A stretch of DNA of 64,000 nucleotides, taken from Sporothrix humicola. Taxonomy: Eukaryota; Ascomycota; Sordariomycetes; Ophiostomatales; Ophiostomataceae. A program made the translations under genes and the position numbers. The notes below the pieces were generated by a model that worked only from the letters and a program-made list of their open reading frames with translations, had not been told where the DNA came from and made no database searches. Below are positions 11,634 through 22,877 of this stretch, one piece after another (position 1 is the first letter of the stretch; every line of letters starts with the position of its first letter). The stretch is taken from the NCBI GenBank assembly GCA_021396245.1, contig WNYE01000036.1, forward strand, positions 310,001 through 374,000. The letters are read 5' to 3'.

Positions 11634-12668
11634 ATACGCACGCACGTATTTGGTTAGCCGAGGTTATAAGGAAAGAACATAGGGATATAAAAGTCTTGGG
11701 ATAGAGTGAACATGGTTATAGGAGGGGAGAAAAAAAAAACGAAACAAATACAATCTGGGACGGCCCGCAGCCTTTCCTTGAGCTGCAGCGTCATTGGCAT
11801 ACTGCTGTTATGACAACGACGCGGCTGTGCGTTTGCCACCGATCTACCCTTCTTTGAAGATTGGTGTTTTTCCACGTGCAATACTCTGTACAACTACAAT
11901 AATTTTAATAGACTCTTTCTGGAAGTTGGCGGCGTCCTTTCATGTGCTTCAAAAAGATTACGCTTGACGCTTGTGGTCATAACAAGGACATGTTTGACGA
12001 CGTGGGAGCATGTGTGGCCCAAGCCTCACGTCCGTGACTTCATGTGACTCTATCGTTACCCTGCGCAAGAAGAAGTATCAATGGCAGGATTCAGCCTCGT
12101 TTACGGCCCAAAACGAAAAATATATTGCCGCTGTATGCCAATGCGCAGCTCTGAGCCACGATAAAATCTTAAGAAAATTATGTGCAGCAAGCCACGATAT
12201 TGTCAAGCGAAACAAAAGTGAATATGACTGTTAAAATCGTTTGCCAATCGCTCTTTTGATATGCGCAAGGCATTCTGTATTAATCTGGAACAGTTCCGGG
12301 TTGTCGCTTCATAGGAATTTACTGCCTGTTTTGGCATGACTCAAGGCGGTCAGTGGCGGCGATAAAAAGCTGGAGTGCGCCGCCGCGGGGGAAGGCACGA
12401 CCGCACGCCAAAACGAAGAGATCGAAGAGGGGCAAGTTTCCTCTTTTGTTCTTTTGTTTGCTGTTAGCGGGCTAAAGTGCCACCAATTCAGCCTTTTGCG
12501 CCGGTTTCACAGGGCACCTTCCATACCGTAATTTTTTTTAGTCTGAGTTCCTAGTCTAGAGACGTCTCTTTTTTCGCGGCTCCTTCACTTCCAGAGCCTT
12601 CTGTTCTGCAATCCAAACAAACCAACATCATCACAACCAATTTCGCAAATCTGCCCGCCTACGACACC
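11634..12668. other. Intergenic between ERG2 and leucyl-tRNA synthetase
   Basis: Holds the ERG2 3' UTR and about 1 kb of upstream sequence for the synthetase. Sequence around 11900-12260 is AT-richer. The last 120 bases before the next ATG include a TTTTTTTT run near 12533. No gene or RNA is recognised. Confidence 0.6.
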
Positions 12669-15600
12669 ATGGACGGACAGGACGGAAAGCCCGTGGGCTC
12701 TGAGCGTACGCTCAAGCTGGAGAATGTTTGTTGAAGCCCCTCCTCTCCTCCAAAAACCATGTGTGGACATCCAGATGACTGACATATTTTGATTTCGACT
12801 CGGAACAGACCGATAAACGTGACACCCTGATTGCGGTAAGTTGGAAGCCCTCGACACTCCTCCTCGGCCCTCAATCGACTCAGACCGACGTCTAACCCTC
12901 TCTTTTTCTCCCTCCAGGACGAGCTGCGTTACCAGGATGAGTGGTCCAAGGCCAAGTACTTTGAGCAGGACGCTCCCCTGCCCTCCGACCCCGAGCAGGA
13001 CAAGCTCTTCACGACCATGGCCTACCCCTACATGAACGGCAGCCTGCACGCCGGCCACTGCTTCACCTTCTCGAAAGTCGAGTTCATGACCGGCTTCGCC
13101 CGCATGGAGGGCAAACGCGCCCTGCTGCCCCAGGGCTACCACTGCACGGGCATGCCCATCAAGGCTGCCGCCGACAAGCTGACGAGAGAAGTCGAGATGT
13201 TTGGCCAGTTCTTTGAGCGTGCTCCCGACGCCGACGAGGGCGAGGCTCTGCTCATCCGCCCTGCACCGGGCGCCGACGCCCCTGCCGCCGCCCCTGCCGC
13301 TGCTCCCGCAGGAGACGCAAAGGTCAAGACGGACATGAGCAAGTTCAGCAGTAACAAGAGCAAGGCTGTCGCCAAGAGCGGCAAGGCCAAGTACCAGTAC
13401 CAGGTGCGTGAGATGTGCCCAGCGCATGAGTCACATACGACAGGATACTAACCTCTCTCAGATCATGGTCTCTCTGGGCTTCGACCTGAAGGAGATCCAC
13501 AAGTTCACCGACCCCGAGCACTGGCTGCAGGTCTTCCCCGAGCGCTGCGAGACCGATCTGCGCCGCATGGGCGCCCGCGTCGACTGGCGCCGTTCGTTCG
13601 TCACCACCCCTGCCAACCTGTACTACGACGCCTTTGTCCGCTGGCAGATCACCCGTCTGCGGGAGCTGGGCAAGATCAAGTTCGGCAAGCGCTACACTGT
13701 CTACAGCCCCAAGGATGGCCAGCCCTGCCTGGATCACGACCGCAGCTCTGGTGAGGGTATCACCGTCCAGGAGTACGTCGCCCTCAAGATGAAGACCCTG
13801 GAGTGGTCCGAGACTGCCAAGCAGATCATTGGCGACAAGATCCCCGCCGATGCCGACGTCTATTTTATCCCCGCCACCCTGCGTCCCGAGACCATGTACG
13901 GCCAGATTTGCTGCTTCGTCGGCCCCAGCGTCGCCTACGGCATCTTCAAGTGCCCCGTTGCCGGCAAGGAGGGCAAGTTCGAGTACTACCTGTGCACGGA
14001 GCGTGCCGCCCGCAACATGGCTTACCAGAACGTCCTGCCGTGGGGCGAGTTCGAATCCGTAGTCCAGCTGATGGGCTCTGACGTCGTCGGCACCCTGGTC
14101 AACGCCCCGCTGTCCGTCTACGAGAACGTCTACATCCTGCCCATGCAGACCCTGAAGCCCACCAAGGGTACCGGTGTCGTCACCTGCGTGCCGTCTGACA
14201 GTCCCGATGATTACGCCACCGTCACCGAGCTGCTGCGCAAGCCCGAGTACTACAAGATCGAGAAGAAGTGGCTGGAGAAGGACATCCTGCCCGTCATCAA
14301 GACGCCCTCGTCTGACCTGATCGCCAAGTACCTGGTCGAGAAGCTGAAGATCAACTCGCCCAAGGACACCAAGCTGCTGGAGCAGGCCAAGGAGCAGGCA
14401 TACAAGGAGGGCTTCTACCAGGGCACCATGCTTGTTGGCGAGCACAAGGGCACCCCCGTCCAGGACGCCAAGCCCCTGATCCGCAAGCAGCTGCTGGATG
14501 CCGGCCTGGCCTTCAACTACGCCGAGCCCGATGGCGAGGTTATCTCTCGTTCAGCCGACGTCTGTGTTGCTGCCTACCTGGACCAGTGGTACCTGAACTA
14601 CGGCACCACCGAGAACGGTGGCGACGGCGAGTGGTGCGACCAGGTCCTAGGCGCCCTGGAGGACGGCACGACCAACTGCTTCTACCCGGAGGCCAAGCAT
14701 GCTTTCGAGCAGACCCTGAACTGGCTGGGCCACTGGGCGTGCTCGCGCTCATACGGTCTGGGCACCAAGCTGCCGTGGGACGTCTCGCAGCTGGTCGAGT
14801 CTCTGAGTGACAGCACGGTCTACATGGCCTACTACACCGTCTGCGTGTACCTGCACGGCGACATCTTTGGCAAGACGCCCGGCAAGGCCTCGAAGCCCAT
14901 CAGCCCCCAGCAGATGACCAACGAGGTCTGGGACTACGTCTTCTGCCGCACCGACTCGGTCGAGAGCGACATCCCCAAGGAGGACCTGGAGGGCATGCGC
15001 CGCGAGTTCCAGTACTTCTACCCCCTGGACGCCCGTATCTCGGGCAAGGATCTGATCAACAACCACCTGACGTTCTGCATGTACCACCACGCCGCCCTGT
15101 TCCCCAAGAAGTACTGGCCCCGTGGTATGCGCGTCAACGGCCATCTGCTGGTCAACGGTCAGAAGATGAGCAAGAGCACGGGCAACTTCCTGACTCTGCG
15201 TGAGTCGACGGAGAAGTTTGGTGCCGACGCTACTCGTATTGCTCTGGCTGATGCTGGTGATGGCATTGAGGACGCCAACTTCGAGGAGTCAGTTGCCAAC
15301 GCCACGATCCTGCGCCTGTACGAGCTGCGCAAATGGGCCCACGAGACGCTGAACCAATTGACCCTGCGCACGGGCGAGAAGGGTCTGTTCGACGAGATGT
15401 TTGAGAACGAGATGAACGCGCTGGTTCTGGAGACCAAGAAGCACTACCAGTCGACCTCGTTCAAGCTGGCCCTGAAGAGCGGCTTCTATGACTTCACGGC
15501 CTCGCGCGATTGGTACCGTGACATCACCAAGGCCTCGGGTGAGGGCATGCACCGCGACCTGGTCGCGCGCTACATTGAGCTACAGGCTCTGCTGCTGACT

Positions 15601-16254
15601 CCCATTGCTCCCCACATCAGCGAGTACCTGTGGCGCGACGTCCTCAAGAAGGAGACCAGTGTCCAGAACGAGCTGTACCCCGTCGTCGACGCTCCCAGCC
15701 CGAGCCTGACGGCCGCCCGCAACTACATCCGCAACACCACCTCCAACATCACCGCCGCCGAGGGCCTGCAGACCAAGAAGCTGGCCAAGGGCAAGTCCAT
15801 TGCCTTTGACCCCAAGCAGCCCAAGAAGCTGACCATCTTTGTCGCCGAGGCCTTCCCCGAGTGGCAGGACAAGTGCATCGAGGTCGTCAAGCAGGTGCTG
15901 GACGCCTCGGGCAGCATCGATGTCAAGGCCGTCACCGGCAAGCTGGACAAGTCCGAGCTCAAGAAGTCAATGCCCTTCATCCAGGCCCTGAAGAAGCGCA
16001 TTGACGGTGGCGAGGACGCTGCCGCCGTGTTTGACCGCAAGCTGGCGTTTGACGAGCTGCACACGCTGAACGTCATGGTCGCGGCCCTGAAGCAGACGGT
16101 CAATAAGCTGGAGACGGTCGTCATCGTGTCGGTCAAGCCGGGCGCAACGTCGGGCGAGATCTACGAGGGCAACGGCCAGACGCTGGATCCTCTACCGCAG
16201 GCCGCTGCTAGTGCCACGCCGGGCAATCCCAGCTTCCTGTTCGAGAACGCGTAA
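12669..16254 (+). CDS. CDC60: Cytosolic leucyl-tRNA synthetase
   Basis: Four exons, 12669-12725, 12809-12835, 12918-13403 and 13462-16254, give about 1120 aa, normal for eukaryotic cytosolic LeuRS. The start ATG leads into the typical fungal N-terminus (KLEN|TDKRDTLIA|DELRYQ), which confirms the 27-nt second exon. Intron 1 has an unusual GTTTGT donor; introns 2 and 3 use GTAAGT and GTGCGT. The class I signatures are both present: the HIGH box as HAGH (residues 72-75, in YPYMNGSLHAGH) and KMSKS (residues 758-762, QKMSKSTGNF). The editing domain inserted in the Rossmann fold and the C-terminal anticodon-binding region are intact. It charges leucine to tRNA-Leu for cytosolic translation. No organelle-targeting sequence is seen. 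Flanks: ERG2 upstream and the CDF transporter downstream, same strand. Confidence 0.96.
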
Positions 16255-18619
16255 AGAAGGATCGTAGAATTGGAAAGTAAATAAAAGGCGAGATAAAAAA
16301 AAAGTTATGGACTGTTTTGGGAGGAAACACTCTAGGTTGGGTCAGGGTAGAGAGGTATGTTACCCATTTGTGATTATTTTGTTGTATTTTTCGTCGTTTT
16401 CATAAAGAATAGATTATAAAATCCAAGAAAAAAAAAGAAACATATTCACCATGATATCTCCAATAAAATGTGCCGTATTTCAATGCACTCAAGATTGCTC
16501 GCTACTTTTTACCTTTTTATCCTCCGACTGATCTGCACGCTTCGTGTTGCGAGCCGAGTTTTCTTGACGAACGGCTCGAGACGTTCTGGAAGGATGGACA
16601 GGGTCGGCAAATGTAGCACATTGACATGTTGATACAGTTTGGAGACAGGCAGAGCAACGTTTGATGGACAGGTTGATAGCAATGTGATGTTTGTTGGTGG
16701 GGCATTTTACTGAAATAATAATTCAAATAAATAACAATTGCTAAAGGGGCTGTCAATAAAACAGCAAGAACATAGTACATGACCCATGTGCTCCTTCCTT
16801 GACTGCTGCCGTTTCGTTTTGTCGGAGAATTACTTCCTTCCGTTTTCTCGTAGAATTTCAGCGTTGCACCTTCCCGGATTGCGTACCGTACTTTTGTTAT
16901 TTGCCAGCCGGACCTTCCAAATTCTAGGTTTTTACACTCACGTCACTGTCAACAGTTTTCCCACTGCCACTTTGTGCCCGACTGTCAAACGTCCCTTCCG
17001 TTTTGCATGTTGGATCGCTTGCCGGAGGCCTGACGCTTACAAGAGGCAAAATACCAACAGGCAACGAATTGCTCTGGATCTGCCCCAACGGCTAATTTGT
17101 AGCCTAACAATCCGTAGTTCTGGTCTGGATTGGAGTCGCCCTGGAACAGCTTGGCAGCTTGACGAGCTTGATCTGACATAAAATATGACGACAGCGTGCA
17201 AAAAGACAGTGAGGAAGGGCCCTTCATTGATGTAAGAGTCATTGTAGCGGGTTGCCTCATTGCGTGTTTTGCGGGTGCACTATCAAATAGTAATTTAGGT
17301 GCCTTGAGAGCGCTAAAAGCTTCTGCAAAGCTAAGCTAATTTTAACGTTTTATGTCGTTTTTCACAGCGAAACTTCCTTGCTTGGAGCTTGCCAAGCGCC
17401 CCTTCCCCACGTTGACAGCAAGTCTTACATTCGCGCCTTCCTTTTGCGTCCTCTACTCACAACGCGGTACGTGCACAAGTGCGCCCAGAATTGCCCAGAG
17501 GGTAAGAGCGAGCTGTGATAACCTCTCGCAAGCTATCTAATTGCCCGTCTTAGGCCTCGAGTCTTGTGCTTCATTCCCTAATCTCGTCAATCCATTTGTC
17601 CTTTGCACGCGACCTCTTTTTTACTCGTTGCCAAGCCAGAGGAGACCACAAACATCGAAACGGAGGTGACGAGCTGGCACAAACGAGGGAAGTTTGATGC
17701 GAGCCGACGGAGCGACAGGAGAAAGATCTGCGGCATAAGACGGCACAAAAGAAACACAAGGAGAATTAAAAGAGCAGATAGAAACAGATAGATACTCAAT
17801 ATTTCGTTCTCGTACAAAAGAGATACGCGACCCAAGCGATCGCCATCTGGCTGGTAACACGCCCCAATCTCATCTGCCAGCATCGAATCTTGGCTCGTGC
17901 GGAGACAACTGCAACCAATCTCTGCCAGTCTGTCTGTGTGTCGTCCCTTCCTTTTTTGCTCTTCGCCTTTTGCCTTTCGCCCTCCGCCTCCCCTCGTTCC
18001 CTCTTTCCCAAATTGTGCAAGAATTCGGGGGTTTGACAAGCCTGTGTGCTGGCGGAAGTGGGCGGTGGTACCGTCGCCGAATTTGCCGTGCACCCTCCTC
18101 CTTTTATTCTTTTTTCATATTTCTTTTTTATGTTGTCTTGCTCCGCGACTCAACCCCCAGCTCCTTCCTCTTCTTCATTTTCCGCCCGCGCCTTCTTGTT
18201 AATACTTGGTATTTCTCCTCTCCGCCTCCTCCTTCCCCTTTCCCACACTTTTCCTTTCTCCATCCCGCGTCCATTAAATTTAATATCTCAAATCTTACAT
18301 CTACCCTGGATTTTTCTCGACATCTGTTTTGCCTTCTTTTCTCTCCTTCATTTCACTTTCCATCTCTCTTTGCATCCTGTTGCCTTCTTGGATGTTGCAC
18401 TCCAGTCTTTAAGCCGTTGTTTTAAGCTAGCGACTTACTTTTTTTGATAGACGTCATTGAGCCACTGAAAGCGCCAAGCTTCACCCAAGCAACACCAAAA
18501 AGCTTCGCCCTATTCATGGGATTTTGGCTCCAGTGCCATTGACTTACACGGCATAACAAACGGAAATAGAAAGAAACACGAACAAAGACGACATCGAAAG
18601 CAACAACAAAACCATCCAA
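16255..18619. other. Intergenic upstream of the CDF transporter
   Basis: About 2.4 kb. The first 400 bases are AT-rich, with poly-A runs fitting the synthetase 3' end. The last 550 bases are CT-rich. Between them only short overlapping frames occur (e.g. 16786-17181), with no recognisable product. No RNA gene seen. Confidence 0.55.
18091..18440 (+). promoter_or_regulatory. CT-rich leader/promoter tract of the CDF gene
   Basis: Some 350 bases of nearly continuous pyrimidine runs (TTCTTTTTTC, TCCTCTCCGCCTCC and similar), 180-530 bases before the start codon. Overlapping Phe/Ser/Pro-rich frames here (17897-18447) are by-products of this composition. Confidence 0.4.
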
Positions 18620-20326
18620 ATGGAGCCCGATTTGAGCGCCAGCATCACAAAACATCCCCATCCCTTCCGACTTGAACACTCAGCTCCTGCAAGCCGCTCC
18701 TCCTCGCGCACGCCTGGCACGCCGTCTACCAGTGCCCCCGACCGCAACATGGATCGCAGCATCAGCCAGCTCGCGTCGCTCGCCGGCGATGGCCAAAACA
18801 ATGCCTCTAGCACCGGCGTTGAATACAAGCCCGAAGACGACGATGTCGCTGCTACCGTCGAGCGCCATCAAGCAGTCCACCCTGCAAGCCCCAGCGGCCA
18901 AAGCGGCCTCAGCAGCCAGACGGCCGGCCGCGTCACCGATGTCGAAGGACAGACCGCCACCGGCCCTGGTGGTGCTGGACGCCTGCCGCGTGTCCTTGCC
19001 GAAAACGACCCCTACGGCCTCTCCTCAGCCTACAAGACCGACCAAGAACTCGCACAGATCCAGTCGACAATGACACACAGAAAAATTGCCGGCCAGCGCA
19101 GCAATAGCGACAGTGCTGGCAGCAGCGGTTCTGGTGGCGATGACCGGGCGGGCGGTGTTCTCAGCGGCGGAAGCGGCGGCGACAACAACAGCGGTAGCGG
19201 TCCCAACGGCTCCGGTTCTAAGAACAACAAGGGCCTTCTGGCTAGGTGCCTGCCTGTCTCGTTCCCGTCCTTTTCGCTTCCCGGCATGCCCTCATCTGCC
19301 CGCCGCGCGCTGCAGAAGCGCAAGCTGCAGGGCTTCTACAAGTCGCAGAACGCCATGATCGAGAACATGCTCAAGAGCGTCGAGGAGCACCAGGCCGAGG
19401 CCCGTCAGGAGCAGGGCGACGACCAGCTGCGGTACCGCATTGCCGTGTACGGCTCGTTTGCTGCCAACCTAATTTTGGCCGGCCTACAAATTTACGGTGC
19501 CGTCTCGTCTGGTTCGCTGTCTCTGTTTACGACCATGGCCGATGCTATTTTCGATCCGCTGTCCAACGTTACTCTCATCGTCACCAACCGCGCTGTCAAG
19601 CGCGTCGACCCGGCGCGGTTCCCCTCGGGCAAGGCGCGTCTCGAGACTGTGGGCAATATCGTGTTCTGCTTCTTGATGACGTCTGTGTCCTTCATTCTGA
19701 TCGCTTTCTCTGTCCGCGAGCTCGCCGAGGGCCGGTCACCGGACGAGGACGCAACGAACCGCTTCCACCTGCCGTCTGTCCTCGCTGTCGCTATTGCCTT
19801 TGCCACCAAGCTTGCCCTGTTCCTCTATACGTGGGCCCTCAAAGACCGCTACAGCCAGGTCTATATTCTGTGGCAGGACCACCGTAACGATTTGCTCATC
19901 AACGGCTTTGGTATACTCACCAGCGTCGGCGGCAGTAAGCTCGTGTGGTGGATCGACCCGGCAGGCGCCATCTTGATCGGTATCATTGTCTCGACCATCT
20001 GGCTTAAGACTGCTTTTGCCGAGTTCCTGCTGCTTGTCGGCGTTGTCGCCTCTGTTGAGACCCAGCAGCTCATTACCTATGTCTGTGTCACGCACTCGCC
20101 CGCCGTCCAGCAGATCGACACCGTGCGTGTCTACCACTCGGGCCCGCGCCTGATTGCCGAAGTGGACGTCGTGATGCCACAGGACGCGACGCTGGGCGAG
20201 ACGCACGATGTGGCCGAGGAGCTGCAGTCGAAGCTCGAGTGCCTGCCGGACGTCGAGCGTGCCTATGTGCACGTGGACTACGAGACGACACACAAGCCCG
20301 AGCATGCCTTCAAGAAGGATCTGTAA
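18620..20326 (+). CDS. Cation diffusion facilitator, manganese-type (DxxxD sites)
   Basis: Single exon, 568 aa. Residues 1 to about 235 are hydrophilic, Ser/Gly/Asn-rich and probably disordered. A basic stretch (SSARRALQKRKLQGFYKSQN) leads into the six-helix CDF core from about residue 275. The metal-binding motifs in helices 2 and 5 read DAIFD (308-312) and DHRND (420-424). DxxxD in both is the pattern of the Mn-transporting CDF group, whereas Zn transporters carry HxxxD in these helices. A C-terminal cytosolic ferredoxin-like domain follows (RVYHSGPRLIAEVDVVMPQD ... VERAYVHVDYE). It likely exports Mn2+ (possibly Fe2+) from the cytosol into an organelle or out of the cell by proton exchange. 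The substrate is inferred from motifs only, and the compartment is unknown. Confidence 0.88.
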   Translation: MEPDLSASITKHPHPFRLEHSAPASRSSSRTPGTPSTSAPDRNMDRSISQLASLAGDGQNNASSTGVEYKPEDDDVAATVERHQAVHPASPSGQSGLSSQTAGRVTDVEGQTATGPGGAGRLPRVLAENDPYGLSSAYKTDQELAQIQSTMTHRKIAGQRSNSDSAGSSGSGGDDRAGGVLSGGSGGDNNSGSGPNGSGSKNNKGLLARCLPVSFPSFSLPGMPSSARRALQKRKLQGFYKSQNAMIENMLKSVEEHQAEARQEQGDDQLRYRIAVYGSFAANLILAGLQIYGAVSSGSLSLFTTMADAIFDPLSNVTLIVTNRAVKRVDPARFPSGKARLETVGNIVFCFLMTSVSFILIAFSVRELAEGRSPDEDATNRFHLPSVLAVAIAFATKLALFLYTWALKDRYSQVYILWQDHRNDLLINGFGILTSVGGSKLVWWIDPAGAILIGIIVSTIWLKTAFAEFLLLVGVVASVETQQLITYVCVTHSPAVQQIDTVRVYHSGPRLIAEVDVVMPQDATLGETHDVAEELQSKLECLPDVERAYVHVDYETTHKPEHAFKKDL

Positions 20327-20544
20327 GGGTGGGGAGTTGAGGAGTTGAAGAGTTGGTGGCGAGGAGAGGAAAAGTACGGTGCTTTGTACGGTGTTTTATG
20401 GCCACGGCCATGGATCTGGGGTCTGATTTGATCTTTTTGTGCTCTTTTACTTGTGTGATTCTCCCTTTCTAGATCTCCCCCAGTGCGCAGCTCTTGTCTC
20501 TGTTCTGTTTTTGTCTCGATCACGACCGTACGAGCACGATGTTT

Positions 20545-20576
20545 TATCAAAATAAAAATTCGAATAAAAATTCGAA
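20545..20576. repeat. Short direct repeat AAAATTCGAA(T/C)A
   Basis: Two near-perfect adjacent copies of an A-rich element with TTCGAA cores lie about 220 bases past the CDF stop codon. Possibly part of the 3' end or polyadenylation region; otherwise a simple sequence duplication. Confidence 0.6.
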
Positions 20577-22034
20577 CATTAACAAATAAATCTCGACTGG
20601 TGCCTTTGGAACTGTCCACATCATTACCAAGATCGCGGCTCCAGCGGAAATCGAGATAATGATGGGATGTAGAAAACACTGTAGGATCGGAGGGGCAGCC
20701 CACTGGAGCCTTTGCCTTTTGCGGGGAAAGCTCCAGGTGCAGATCGACGGAGCATTGCATCAGAGATGCCCGAAAAGCCGTGGTTGTGAGTGGTTGGAGG
20801 GTGATGCTGTGTGGAGATGGTGGTGTTAGCTCTGTTGCTCTTGCACCTCTCGCTGCGGCCCTCTTGTCCTAGTTTGGAAGCTAGCTTTGGCAGCTTGCAG
20901 TGATGACGTTTTTCGTCTGATGAGTTGGTGGGACTTTTGCTGTACTGTTTGCAATTAAAAATGCGCGTTTACGGGTTGAACTCTAGACAGAAGCATCAAT
21001 ATTTTTGTGATAATGGGATATCTCTCGTAGTGTCCTATTTATCCGTTGATAATATATTGTCGCATTTTTCATATATTTCCAGGGGACTTAATGGGAATTC
21101 AGGGGCAAGGCTCGAAAAGAAAGAGAACGGAAAGGCGCAGATAAGGATACGACATTTGAAAGTGTCACAAAACCAGGGGTCGAGGCTGGCCGAGTGCGCT
21201 AACGGTTTGGCCATCCGCCTTGGAGGTTTTGGCTGTAATTGCGTGGCGCGCATCGGCCGGGATGTTCTGCGTGCAAGACGCAGTACAACAGCCGTGATAT
21301 GGGACTTTTTTACGAGGTACAAAAATATCAGACTGCAATATCATTTTTGTAGTCTTGTCTGGGTCATATTTTCTTACACTATTTCTCCGGATTGACCGGC
21401 TCTTGACAGCATTCCCTCGCCGGTCTCGGGTGCCATTGCAGATGAGACAACAGCTGTTAATTTTAGACCAGTGAATCAACAAGACGAAACTTGGGGAAAG
21501 GAAATATATAAAGGACACAGCTGACAGAAATGGTTAAAATGGTCTTAAACCTCGAGAATTTGCGGTAAGATAATAACGAGCAAGAGTAGTAACGAGGCAA
21601 AATAAGACAAAGAAATATGAAGCCCATCGTATCTGACCTCAGCACTCACCCCATAAATCTCAGCGACATTCCTCAAGGGACAAAAGGATGGTGGGCTTCA
21701 ATGAAGTCATTTTCTTTCGAAATTGAAGCTTTCATACACGGTACGTCGTTTAGGCCTCACTCATTGGGTAGGGCAAGAACTGTCTCCTTCCTGTCCAATG
21801 CAATGTCTTTATCTTCACGAACTCCTCTGCCTGTCGTCCATATCGTGGAAGGAGCTACCCTGCAAATCCTGGTCTGGGCCAGAACGGGCCCCACTGCAAA
21901 AGCTATGGCCACCAGCCAAGATGACAGGGCTCCATCACATTCGCAGAAACAAAACAAGAAACAACAGCGAGAGAAAGAACGGCTGCAAGTCGCCTCCTCC
22001 ACTCTGCATGCCTGCACATATGCACCATAAGAAC

Positions 22035-22500
22035 TCCTCTCGTTACGACATTGTCACATAGCACGACGTGCCTCATTTTCTCCTCATTCTCTTTCAGGTG
22101 CTCTTTCATATTTTCTCGTGTCCCCTCTTTCCTCTTCTGCTCCTTCCATCTGTTCATCTTCTCGATCTTCGTACCTGCCTTCTCCTGTTTCTACTCGTCT
22201 CTCCATCCCAACGCTCTTTCCTTCTCATCCTCTCAAACTTTGTAACCGTCCGGCTCCTTCCTCCTCCAGCCGGCTCTATTTATGTGGTGACGCCACTTTT
22301 GCATCCTCTGTGTATTTTACCTGGATTTTCTGCGTTCGTTTGGCCGTCTAGGAAAGAAAACCTGGCCGTCGTAATATTGACCCTGTCTGGGCCCTGCATC
22401 CCCTCTTTCCTGGCTAATGTCGGCTGCGTGACCTCACCCCTCAAATTCTCCAACCTCTTCTCTTAATTTTTGTGTCGTTTGTTCCTTCTCTACATCTTTC
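22035..22500 (+). promoter_or_regulatory. CT-rich upstream tract of glycogenin gene
   Basis: Extended pyrimidine-rich DNA, continuing in patches to 22860 just before the start codon. It matches the pattern seen upstream of several genes in this window. No stress-response element (AGGGG/CCCCT) array was found on inspection, so glycogen-type stress control cannot be argued from sequence. Confidence 0.3.
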
Positions 22501-22877
22501 AATTTCTTGGTCGGTCTTTCTGAAAATAGTCTCGCCAGACGTGTTTTGGTCCATCGTTCCTGCCTCATCGCCGTTCCTGGTGTCTCGCTTGTTTAGCTGT
22601 TTAGCTCTTTGCTAGTCGCTCTTTCCATCGCTCGTTCCTCGCGCCGCCGCGTCCCACTTATCTGGTGACCACCGCAAGCTCATTTAAAGCTCCGCGCGAC
22701 TGCTCATTCTTCTAGACCACACGTCTTTTCTTCCCTCTTTTCCCTCCTTTGGGACTGCGCGCTTTTTGTTGTTGACAATTTGCTCTTTTGTCTGCATCTT
22801 GTTTTCTTGCTTTCAATTGTTTCCCCACGGCTTCATTGCCTCTCTCAAGACGCTCAATCGCCTTTTCGGACAACGCG

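Larger units (their letters stand above)
20327..22877. other. Intergenic between CDF gene and glycogenin
   Basis: About 2.5 kb. Near the CDF stop codon, GTACGGTG occurs twice (20374-20381, 20386-20393). Around 20545-20590 it is AT-rich with a repeated AAAAATTCGAA element, fitting a 3' end. The 750 bases before glycogenin are CT-rich. A short tRNA-like A-box resemblance at about 21189 has no matching B-box. No gene accepted. Confidence 0.55.

Noticed and set aside
13345..14445. 366-codon minus-strand frame opposite LeuRS
   Set aside because: Low-complexity Leu/Gly/Val/Asp translation of the complement of a conserved exon; also spans a splice site of the real gene.
21180..21270. tRNA-like string with TGGCCGAGTGCG resembling an A-box
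   Set aside because: No GGTTCRANNCC B-box at the right distance and no cloverleaf could be folded by eye.
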